From positions 1 through 7,612 of the forward strand of contig CAUEQX010000087.1 of NCBI GenBank assembly GCA_959020035.1: a stretch of 7,612 nt of DNA, given 5' to 3'. The notes beneath the pieces were generated by a model. The model was not told the origin of the DNA, ran no database searches, and was given only the letters and a program-made list of their open reading frames with translations. This document shows, one piece after another, positions 1 through 5,723 of this stretch. The position numbers and the translations under genes are program-made. The DNA is from an uncultured Collinsella sp. (GTDB lineage Bacteria; Actinomycetota; Coriobacteriia; Coriobacteriales; Coriobacteriaceae). Numbering within the stretch: position 1 is the stretch's first letter; each line of letters begins with the position of its first letter.

Positions 1-243
1 AGCATTGGCGTTATGTTTGCGCTTGCCGGGTTGGCGGCAGCGGCACTCGTGTTGCTGATCGTGGCCATTGGCGTGACGATTTGGCTCTGCCGCAATCGCG
101 AGCAACGCCATGCCGACGGCAAGACCGATGTGGGATGGATTGTCTTTTTGGTTACCGCCTACCTGTTGAGCATCGGCTACCTTGTGTTCTTTGTTTTGCT
201 GCTCGTTAGCACCTTTACCGGGGAATCCGTCACGGTGGGCTAG
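1..243 (+). CDS. Two-helix membrane protein, probably 3' end of a longer gene
   Basis: The reading frame is open through the left edge. The first ATG is at base 13, and the 12 bases before it contain no ribosome-binding site, so this is more likely the C-terminal part of a longer membrane protein than a complete 76-residue one. Two hydrophobic stretches are visible: one from about residue 2 to 26 (counted from that ATG) and one from about 42 to 69. A short basic loop (RNREQRH) lies between them, suggesting a helical hairpin with the loop in the cytoplasm. The tail after the second helix is short and polar. No family was recognised and no catalytic motif is visible. It stops at TAG 241-243, and no co-directional gene follows closely. 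Confidence 0.6.
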   Translation, partial: SIGVMFALAGLAAAALVLLIVAIGVTIWLCRNREQRHADGKTDVGWIVFLVTAYLLSIGYLVFFVLLLVSTFTGESVTVG

Positions 244-281
244 GCTTCGACGAGCCTTTTGAGGATGAGGCGAGGGGGCGG

Positions 282-401
282 ATGGGACATGTTGTTCAAG
301 ACGGAGTGCGACGCGCGGGCGGCAAGAAGATCGCGATTCCCATCGGCAAGCAGGACGCGACCGTCTTCCGCAAGGTGATGAGCGCAAAAGACGCCATCTA
401 A
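282..401 (+). CDS. Possible small ORF (39 aa), doubtful
   Basis: This ATG-started frame of 39 codons is preceded by a purine-rich G stretch (about 271-278) that could act as a ribosome-binding site. The product would be basic, with a GGKKIAIPIGKQ segment, and has no recognised family. The frame is also open upstream of the ATG, back to a stop at 207-209. It continues past its TAA (399-401) for another 43 sense codons in the same frame to TAG 531-533. That pattern fits a broken longer gene as well as a real small protein. Confidence 0.2.
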   Translation: MGHVVQDGVRRAGGKKIAIPIGKQDATVFRKVMSAKDAI

Positions 402-708
402 GAGTTCGCGCCGGCGCTAGGGACGGCCGATCAGGAGCGGGCACTGCGTATTGCCCGAGTGCGGGCGAGACGGATGGTGGCGTGGATGATTCGCACTTAT
501 CTTCCTTACTTTCGGATTATTCACCAAAAATAGCTGTGCGGGCACATCACGAACAATCGCCAAACAAGGCATAAACACGGGCGCGGGGCTTATCGGCTTC
601 GTGCTCTTCTTCGCCATAAGAAACGACAACAGCAGAGCGGTTAGCCGAGCGCTAATTTTCGTCTGGAAAGCGAGTGGTATGATTCGACCTACAGGCTTTT
701 CAAACTGA
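402..708 (+). pseudogene. Gap with degenerate coding traces (no intact gene)
   Basis: No intact gene is visible between the left membrane protein and the GIY-YIG gene. Two open stretches look coding-like. One continues the frame of the 282-401 ORF from 402 to TAG 531-533 and is Arg-rich. The other, in a different frame, runs from 490 to TGA 706-708 (72 codons) and would encode two hydrophobic segments (FALIFLTFGLF and GLIGFVLFFAI). It is preceded in the same frame by a two-cysteine stretch (HCVLPECG) and a TGA at 487-489. Neither has a credible start codon. I read the region as remains of one or two decayed genes, possibly a zinc-ribbon/membrane protein. This is inference only. Confidence 0.22.
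675..683 (+). promoter_or_regulatory. Candidate extended -10 promoter for the GIY-YIG operon
   Basis: TATGAT at 678-683 is preceded by TG at 675-676, making an extended -10 element (TGn-TATGAT) 40 bp before the ATG at 724. No good -35 box is seen at the usual distance; only a T-rich stretch (656-660) is there. A start near 690 would give a leader of about 34 nt. A weak purine stretch (GGCGGA, about 711-716) could serve as the ribosome-binding site. Confidence 0.35.
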
Positions 709-723
709 AACGGCGGAATTAAC

Positions 724-1647
724 ATGGGAAATGCTGTTATAACGCTCAGGGATTTGATGCCGGTGGCGCACCCAGAGAAGACAAAGATCAAATTCAACAT
801 GAACGCTGGCGACGTGAACGTGCGCGCGTACGACATGCTGCTGAAGGACACCTCGACCCCCGAGAAGACCGATAGCGGCTCGCGATGGTACGAGATGAAC
901 GCGTGGAGGAGCGCGACGGGACAAGCGAATAACAACCTCAACCATGCGGATTACCTGCTCTCGTTCGCACAGTACTACACCTACGGGCCCGAGTACTTCA
1001 TCTTCGGCGGCATGCACAAAGTGGAGAAGGCAGTACCCGAGGTGCTGGGCGGCGTGGGCTACAAGTTGACGCTTCTTCCCGACTACGAGGCCTACATCAA
1101 GCGCCTCATCATCAAGTTGAAGAAGCCTATCGGGCGCGACATCTACAACAAGTTCTACGAGAACACGATGCACGACTTCGAGCCCGTTGTGTACGAGTAC
1201 TCGATGAGCCTGGGCAACGTTGCCCCTTTTCCTGGCTACAAGTACGTGCGCATCGACCACAAGACCTTGCAGGCCGTTATCGCCAGCGTGGGCTCCGACT
1301 GGTACTGGGCGCTGGACAACGTGAAGGGCGTCTACTGCATCACCGACACCGCGACGGGGAAACTCTACGTGGGTTCGGCCTCGGGCGACAGCAAGAAGGA
1401 CGCGGGCGCGGACTTGGGTATCTGGCAGCGCTGGAGCGCCTATGCCAACCCCATGGACCCGACTGGCGGCAACAAGGAGTTCAAGGCCATCGTGGCCGAG
1501 CACGGAACTGGGTACATCATGGAAAACTTCACCTACTCCATCCTAGAGGTGTGCGACACCAAGATGACCACCGCCGAGGTGCGCGAGCGCGAGAGTCACT
1601 GGAAAGACGTGCTTTGCTCGCGCAAGTTCGGCATGAACTGGAACTAG
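724..1647 (+). CDS. GIY-YIG nuclease family protein
   Basis: This is a 307-residue protein with a GIY-YIG endonuclease domain at the C-terminus (about 198-307). Visible landmarks are GVY (202-204) and LYVG (214-217) as the two halves of the signature, Arg236 in WQRWSAY as the catalytic arginine, Glu290 in the ERESHWK helix as the likely metal ligand, and a terminal Asn-rich GMNWN. All key residues appear present, so it should be an active metal-dependent DNA (or RNA) nuclease. Residues 1-195 form an unrecognised region with many aromatics (WYEMNAW, FAQYYTYGPEYF) and a basic helix (AYIKRLIIKLKK). It may recognise the target. There is no signal peptide or membrane helix, so it is cytoplasmic. 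It is followed after 9 bp by the ADP-ribosylglycohydrolase gene. GIY-YIG enzymes include restriction enzymes, homing endonucleases and repair nucleases; I cannot assign one of these roles. Confidence 0.88.
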   Translation: MGNAVITLRDLMPVAHPEKTKIKFNMNAGDVNVRAYDMLLKDTSTPEKTDSGSRWYEMNAWRSATGQANNNLNHADYLLSFAQYYTYGPEYFIFGGMHKVEKAVPEVLGGVGYKLTLLPDYEAYIKRLIIKLKKPIGRDIYNKFYENTMHDFEPVVYEYSMSLGNVAPFPGYKYVRIDHKTLQAVIASVGSDWYWALDNVKGVYCITDTATGKLYVGSASGDSKKDAGADLGIWQRWSAYANPMDPTGGNKEFKAIVAEHGTGYIMENFTYSILEVCDTKMTTAEVRERESHWKDVLCSRKFGMNWN

Positions 1648-1656
1648 GTGCGCGCC

Positions 1657-2760
1657 ATGGGCTTGTTACGGACGGTGAGGGACTGCGTGTACGGCATGGC
1701 CGTGGGCGATGCGCTCGGCGTGCCCTACGAGTTCAGGCCGCGCGGCAGCTTTGCCTGCACGGACATGGTGGGCCACGGCACGCACAACCAGCCTGCGGGC
1801 ACATGGAGCGACGACACGTCCATGGCGCTCGCGCTGTGCGACAGCTACCGCGAGCTGGGCGATATCAATTGCGACGATATCCTCGTCAAGTTCCGCAAAT
1901 GGATAAACGAAGGCGCATGCACCGCCGACGGGAATGTCTTCGACTACGGCAACGCCACCAGGCAGGCGCTCGATACGGGTTGCGGGCTCACAAGCGAATA
2001 CAGCAAGGGCAACGGCTCGCTCATGCGCTGCCTGCCTATGGTGTTCATGGAATGCTCCGACTGCGACATAAGGGAGGTCAGCGCGATCACCCACGCTACC
2101 GACGACTGCTGCCAGGCCTGCGTGGACATGATCGCCTATGCCCGCGAGGTGCTTTACAGCGGACACGCCGGCTGCGAGAGTGAGGACAGAGCTGGTGCCA
2201 GCGGCGGCTACGTGTGGGATACTTACCACGCCGCCATCTGGTGCCTAGAACATACCGACAACTACCACGACTGCGTACTGACCGCCGTGAACCTGGGCGA
2301 CGATACCGACACCACGGCTTGCGTGGCCGGTGGATTGGCCGGCATCCTGTACGGATACGAGGGCATTCCGACCGAGTGGTTAGAGGCCTTGCGCGGCAAG
2401 GACGTGATTGAGTCTTATTTGTTCGGCGGGGTTTACGGTGATGACCTGTGCAGGTTCGTTAAGCGCTTCGAGGATTCGCTGGACGGTCCCACCCGCGACT
2501 TCCACGCGTTGGCCCATGACATGTTCGGCCTGGGTTGGCACATGGACTGTGGCGAGGCCTTTGCCGGGGCATATCCGCGCTCCGGTACGGCCGAAGGACT
2601 GCGAGAGGACATAGACACCATAGACGACGTTGGGCTTCTGGGCAGCGGCGTCTTCTCTCGGTGGCGCTATATAACGCACTGGAAGTACGATAGCGTGCCT
2701 GATGAGGACGATCTGGAGTGGTTCAGGCTGGCGCTCGGGAGGCTTCGCGAGCTGGCATAG
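1657..2760 (+). CDS. ADP-ribosylglycohydrolase (DraG-like) with C-terminal extension
   Basis: This is predicted to remove ADP-ribose from modified targets using a two-metal (Mg/Mn) centre. From the ATG at 1657 (367 residues) the DraG-family landmarks appear in order: GMAVGDALG near the N-terminus, SDDT at about 51-54 in GTWSDDTSMA, GNGSLMR at about 118-124, and GDDTDT at about 214-219 followed by the Gly-rich helix AGGLAGILYG. The metal-binding Asp/Thr residues are therefore intact. The catalytic core ends near residue 250. About 115 further residues (acidic and aromatic, RFEDSLDG through WFRLALGRLREL) form an extension I do not recognise. A GTG at 1648, directly after the upstream stop, is an alternative start, but AGGTG at 1646-1650 sits at good distance from the ATG at 1657. 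The tight junction with the GIY-YIG gene implies co-transcription and probably translational coupling. Confidence 0.88.
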   Translation: MGLLRTVRDCVYGMAVGDALGVPYEFRPRGSFACTDMVGHGTHNQPAGTWSDDTSMALALCDSYRELGDINCDDILVKFRKWINEGACTADGNVFDYGNATRQALDTGCGLTSEYSKGNGSLMRCLPMVFMECSDCDIREVSAITHATDDCCQACVDMIAYAREVLYSGHAGCESEDRAGASGGYVWDTYHAAIWCLEHTDNYHDCVLTAVNLGDDTDTTACVAGGLAGILYGYEGIPTEWLEALRGKDVIESYLFGGVYGDDLCRFVKRFEDSLDGPTRDFHALAHDMFGLGWHMDCGEAFAGAYPRSGTAEGLREDIDTIDDVGLLGSGVFSRWRYITHWKYDSVPDEDDLEWFRLALGRLRELA

Positions 2761-2833
2761 GGGTGCCGTGATTTGAATCGCTTGCCTGAGGTGGCTGATG
2801 CCGACTTAAAGCACGGGGAGATATACCGCAGCG

Positions 2834-3010
2834 CTATTGCTTTATTGCCTGAGTGATCTTAGGACCATACCTTTTATTCGATAGCGGGGCGACGGAATCG
2901 TCGAACACCATGCGCGCGCTATCTTCGACGGGCAGCCCCCTCATGGGCATCTTGCAGGTGAGAGGGGTGCGGTTAACGTCGGCCAGAGGCGCGGCAAGGG
3001 CGCTTTGGCA
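2834..3010 (-). pseudogene. Possible remnant of a minus-strand gene (3' end)
   Basis: This minus-strand open frame of 59 codons including the stop is bounded upstream by a TGA (complement of 3011-3013) and ends at TAG (complement of 2834-2836). Its translation has a balanced, protein-like composition (segments TCKMPMRGLPVEDSARMVFD and KRYGPKITQAIKQ). A neighbouring minus-strand frame ending at 3028 also looks protein-like. The two frames are offset and separated by stops, as expected for one gene broken by a frameshift. The family is not recognised, and chance open frames cannot be excluded. Confidence 0.2.
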
Positions 3011-3087
3011 TCAAGCTGCAGCCTCAATCACCGCTCAATCTGAACAGGCATCTTCTCAATCCAGTACCAATCTAGCTTACAAACCCC

Positions 3088-3106
3088 CATTAGCTCCCAG
3101 CTAATG
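3088..3106. repeat. Perfect 8-bp inverted repeat with 3-nt loop
   Basis: CATTAGCT and AGCTAATG are separated by CCC, a perfect dyad 70-90 bp upstream of the lipoprotein start. It is AT-rich and not followed by a T-run, so it does not look like a terminator. A poor promoter (TTACAA at 3077-3082, GCTAAT at 3100-3105, 17-bp spacer) overlaps its right arm, so an operator is possible. Confidence 0.35.
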
Positions 3107-3121
3107 AATTTGAGCTCGCTG

Positions 3122-3170
3122 CCTTCTACGATGTGCTGTGTGCCGGCGCGGTAGCCGGATCGTAGGAAGG
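3122..3170 (+). promoter_or_regulatory. Hairpin that could sequester the lipoprotein RBS
   Basis: Bases 3122-3132 (CCTTCTACGAT) pair with 3159-3170 (ATCGTAGGAAGG) over 11 bp with one bulged G. A nested 5-bp stem (CCGGC at 3143-3147, GCCGG at 3154-3158) stacks directly on it. The 3' arm contains the purine-rich AGGAAGG that serves as ribosome-binding site for the gene starting at 3175 or 3178. In mRNA the structure would hide that site, a layout typical of translational control. The ligand, or whether it is simply thermal or passive, cannot be told from sequence. Confidence 0.45.
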
Positions 3171-3174
3171 ATGC

Positions 3175-3720
3175 ATGATGAATAAGCTCGAAAACGAAGT
3201 GCTGCTGAGCCGTCGCGCTGCACTTGGCGCATTCGCCACTGTTGCCTTGGGGACTGCCAGTCTTCTTGCCGGTTGCGGTAGCGATAAGGCGACCGTCACC
3301 GAGGACGCTGACGATGGCGACAAGAAGGAAGAGACGAAGAAGGAAGAGCAGCCTACGACTGACCTGGCTGTTGGCACGACGGTGACCACGGCTGCTGGCC
3401 TTTCTGTCGTCGTCGATTCCGTCCAACCCGGCCTCACAAATTTTGACGGTTCTACCATGACGGGCATTCACGTCACGTACGTCAACAACGGCGATGAGGG
3501 CGCAGATTACAATATCTACGACTGGAAGGGCGAGGACGCCAACGGTGCTCAGCAGAACCAGGGTTATTACAGCGAGGGCTCCGATGAGCTGCAGTCTGGC
3601 ACCCTTGCCGCTGGTGGCTCCGTGGCGGGCAATATCTACTTTGATGGTGACATCAAGAAGGCTCTCTATTTTGCCAACGTGTTTGATAAGTCTGCCGCCG
3701 CAAGCTGGGTGCTGGCCTAA
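3175..3720 (+). CDS. Tat-like lipoprotein, DUF4352-like
   Basis: This 181-residue precursor (counted from 3175) has an N-terminal signal containing LSRRAALG, with twin arginines at 13-14, a hydrophobic core, and the lipobox LAGC with the acceptor cysteine at 34. Export through Tat and lipid anchoring at the outer face of the membrane are therefore likely. An acidic/lysine-rich tether (about 38-60) leads into a compact Ser/Thr/Gly-rich domain of about 120 residues. It contains IHVTYVNNGDEGADY and a late ASWVL strand, resembling the immunoglobulin-like DUF4352 family often found in surface lipoproteins. The ATG at 3178 has better spacing (7 nt) from the AGGAAGG site than the one at 3175 (4 nt). 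The gene lies 39 bp before an HTH protein and a kinase and may supply the extracellular part of that cassette. The family assignment is by eye; no ligand is known to me. Confidence 0.8.
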   Translation: MMNKLENEVLLSRRAALGAFATVALGTASLLAGCGSDKATVTEDADDGDKKEETKKEEQPTTDLAVGTTVTTAAGLSVVVDSVQPGLTNFDGSTMTGIHVTYVNNGDEGADYNIYDWKGEDANGAQQNQGYYSEGSDELQSGTLAAGGSVAGNIYFDGDIKKALYFANVFDKSAAASWVLA

Positions 3721-3759
3721 CATGTCGCTACCGTTGCACCGTATGGGAGGTGAGGTCGT

Positions 3760-4182
3760 ATGCCCGATAAAAAGCTGACTGACGAGTTACTCAATGAGCT
3801 TCTCGACGCGCCAAACATCGATGGATATATCAAAGAACACGACCTTGCCGCCCCGTCGCTTTCGGACTACCTTAAGCAGCTGCTGCAGGAAAAGGGCTTA
3901 GAGCGCTCGCGCGTGGTGCGGATGGCCGACCTCAATGAGACCTTTGGTTATCAGATTTTTACCGGTGCACGCCACCCAAGCCGTAATAAGGTGCTGCAGA
4001 TTGCCTTTGCGATGGCGTTGACGCTCAAGGAGACCAACCGCGCTCTGACGGCTGCCGGGGTAAGCGTCCTCAACTGTAGGGACCGTCGCGATGCGATTGT
4101 CATCTTTTGTATTGATCGCGGCTGCAGCCTGCAAAAGGTCAACGAGGAACTGTATCGCTTTGGCGAGGAGACGGTGAGTTAG
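3760..4182 (+). CDS. HTH-type DNA-binding protein paired with the kinase
   Basis: This is a 140-residue protein with a strong ribosome-binding site (GGGAGGTGAG, 3745-3754) 5-7 nt before the ATG. Residues about 33-98 look like an Xre/Cro-type helix-turn-helix: LSDYLKQLLQEKGLERSRVV, then helices around NETFGYQIFTG and HPSRNKVLQIAFAM, ending with LTLKETNRALTAAG. The last 40 residues (DRRDAIVIFCIDRGCSLQKV) form a second small helical part. No membrane segment is present. It probably binds DNA and may regulate this cluster, or act as a substrate or partner of the kinase encoded 67 bp downstream. Small HTH genes beside Ser/Thr kinase genes occur in other Gram-positives. Which promoter it controls is not visible. 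Confidence 0.78.
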   Translation: MPDKKLTDELLNELLDAPNIDGYIKEHDLAAPSLSDYLKQLLQEKGLERSRVVRMADLNETFGYQIFTGARHPSRNKVLQIAFAMALTLKETNRALTAAGVSVLNCRDRRDAIVIFCIDRGCSLQKVNEELYRFGEETVS

Positions 4183-4249
4183 CGGCCGATGGCTGAGTTG
4201 GCTGTTACCAAAACAACTATGCGAACGAACAGGGCGTGGATGCCATGGG

Positions 4250-5680
4250 GTGTCCGCGCCCTGCGCTATGATGGACGCCATGGATACTCAGAGCCCAACA
4301 TATTCCGATGACGAGCTGACTGCTTCACTTGTCGAGCATTTGGCGTCGCTCGACCGCGATGACAGCTATCGTATGGAGCGCGTGCTCAAGCTCTCGGATG
4401 TCGAGACGACCGAACTCGTCTATTTTGAGGGCTCTGGCGGCGGGTCTCTCGGCCCCTTTGTCCGCAAGCGCATCGATGCTTCGGTGCAGATTGGTGGAGC
4501 ATATGAGCGCCTGTTTGCGGCCCAGCGCGCCGGTCGTCGTTTTGAGCACTTGCCTCGAATCGTCGATTGCCGCCGTGTGGGCGACGAGCTTGACGTGGTG
4601 ATGGAGTATGTCGAAGGCGAGACGCTCGAGGCGTTGGTGGGACGCTTGGGGGCGACGCCCGATTATGCCCGCGAGCTGTATCCCGTTCTGTGTGAAGCGG
4701 TGGGCGAGCTGCATGCTGGTTTTGCAGCTGCGGGGGAGCCAGGGGTACCGGTAATCCACCGCGACCTTAAACCCTCGAACATCATCGTATCGGGCGTGAG
4801 ATACGCGACCGATGCCGGCATGACCTTTTCCTCGCTGGTGATTATTGACCTGGGAATCGCGCGCGTTTGGCGCGATGGCGCCGACGCCGACACCGTCAAG
4901 TTTGGCACGCGTTCCTATGCGCCGCCCGAGCAGTTTGGGTTTGGGCAGACGAGCGTCCGCAGCGATATTTACGCGCTTGGCGCACTGCTGTTCTTTTGCC
5001 TGACGGGAACTGACCCCAAACCGGGGCGGGACATACGTGAGCAATGCGAGGCGCATGGCATTCCCGTCCCGCTGTCGGATGTGATTTGCATGGCGATGGC
5101 GCTCGATCCGGCTAAGCGCTTTGTGAGTGCAAAGGCATTGGGCAATGCTGCGCGCGCGGCGTATGAGCTATGTCTCCCTGCGTCGTCGCCCGTGACCTTT
5201 TCTACTGCCAGTGTGCCCCGGGTCGCGGTGTCACAGGTGCAGCGGGTACAGCAGCCGGTTGCCCTCACGCTTCCGTCTTCTGCAAACCGGCGTTCGATCG
5301 TCTCTCCCGTGCCGTCCAAATGTGCGCGTCTGCTCTCGCGTATCCCCGAGCCCGTGGGGCGTATATGGAATGGATGCGTCTATGCGACAACATTGTTGCT
5401 GCTGATGGGCAGCCATTTTGCGGTATTTACGCCGACGGGCGAAAACCGAAACTATCCAACGTGGTTTTTGACACTTGAGTATTTCTTTATGGTCGATGGC
5501 CTGGTGCTGCTCATTACATTCGGAATGCTCGACCGGCGTAGGCTTCGACGTCGTTTTCCCGTTCTCGATCGGTATCGGGGGAGTGCTTTTGTCGAACTAT
5601 GGTTCAAGGCACTTGGGTTTATGTTTGCCGTCATGTGCGTCGTCGTTGTTATCGGCAACGCGACCGGTGTCGTCTCTTAG
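4250..5680 (+). CDS. Membrane-anchored Ser/Thr protein kinase
   Basis: This Hanks-type kinase has up to 476 residues and transfers phosphate from ATP to protein Ser/Thr. Visible motifs (numbering from GTG 4250) are VRKRID with likely ATP-binding Lys73, MEYVEGETL in the hinge region, HRDLKPSN (170-177) with catalytic Asp172, DLG (200-202) replacing DFG, PPE (225-227) replacing APE, and RSDIYALG (237-244). The nucleotide-binding loop is unusual (FEGSGGGSLG). After a linker (about 310-370) come three predicted membrane helices: about 374-393, 404-426 and 452-471. A very basic loop (RRRLRRRF) lies between the last two. There is no PASTA or other large extracellular domain, unlike PknB/PrkC. The start is uncertain: GTG 4250 and ATGs at 4268, 4271 and 4280 are all in frame, and none has a clear ribosome-binding site. 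The gene follows the HTH gene by 67 bp and ends at a terminator. Confidence 0.9.
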   Translation: MSAPCAMMDAMDTQSPTYSDDELTASLVEHLASLDRDDSYRMERVLKLSDVETTELVYFEGSGGGSLGPFVRKRIDASVQIGGAYERLFAAQRAGRRFEHLPRIVDCRRVGDELDVVMEYVEGETLEALVGRLGATPDYARELYPVLCEAVGELHAGFAAAGEPGVPVIHRDLKPSNIIVSGVRYATDAGMTFSSLVIIDLGIARVWRDGADADTVKFGTRSYAPPEQFGFGQTSVRSDIYALGALLFFCLTGTDPKPGRDIREQCEAHGIPVPLSDVICMAMALDPAKRFVSAKALGNAARAAYELCLPASSPVTFSTASVPRVAVSQVQRVQQPVALTLPSSANRRSIVSPVPSKCARLLSRIPEPVGRIWNGCVYATTLLLLMGSHFAVFTPTGENRNYPTWFLTLEYFFMVDGLVLLITFGMLDRRRLRRRFPVLDRYRGSAFVELWFKALGFMFAVMCVVVVIGNATGVVS

Positions 5681-5687
5681 ATAATCG

Positions 5688-5713
5688 AAAAGGGCCCCGT
5701 TTGGGACCCTTTT
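5688..5713. terminator. Convergent, probably bidirectional terminator
   Basis: The stem is AAAAGGG/CCCTTTT (7 bp), one C-A mismatch, then CCC/GGG around a GTTT loop. The T-run on the plus strand and the A-run that becomes a T-run on the minus strand suit both directions. It sits between the kinase stop (5680) and the stop of the minus-strand hydrolase (5724), so it likely ends both transcripts. Confidence 0.85.
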
Positions 5714-5723
5714 GCAGTTGCAC

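Larger units (their letters stand above)
2761..3121. other. Gap with no intact gene; broken coding traces on both strands
   Basis: After the hydrolase stop, the same frame stays open to TGA 2854-2856 and reads plausibly as protein (VADADLKHGEIYRSAIALL) without a credible start. On the minus strand, a frame open from 3010 down to TAG 2836-2834 reads like a protein tail. From its first ATG (2950) it would be 38 residues, with no ribosome-binding site. Another minus-strand frame, ending at the stop at 3030-3028, reads SWELMGVCKLDWYWIEK across the region upstream of the lipoprotein. None forms an intact gene. No clear terminator for the hydrolase operon was seen. Confidence 0.4.

Noticed and set aside
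700..1503. Minus-strand open frame (267 codons) opposite the GIY-YIG gene
   Set aside because: The opposite strand carries clear GIY-YIG motifs. The minus product is Val/His/Arg-rich with no recognisable domain, as expected of an antisense shadow in GC-rich DNA.
2853..3104. Plus-strand 83-codon frame after the hydrolase
   Set aside because: It has a GTG start without a ribosome-binding site and a Ser/Ala-rich translation; the minus strand of the same stretch looks more protein-like.
409..3153. Similar GCCGGCGC...TAG strings at 410-420 and 3142-3154 as attachment-site repeats around the nuclease/hydrolase pair
   Set aside because: The match is short, gapped and GC-rich, so chance is likely, and no integrase or tRNA gene is present.
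4219..4311. Short plus-strand ORF overlapping the kinase start (possible leader peptide)
   Set aside because: It has no ribosome-binding site and no conserved feature, and it overlaps the alternative kinase starts in another frame.
4325..5056. Minus-strand open frame (243 codons) opposite the kinase
   Set aside because: It overlaps the kinase catalytic motifs entirely and has no domain signature of its own.
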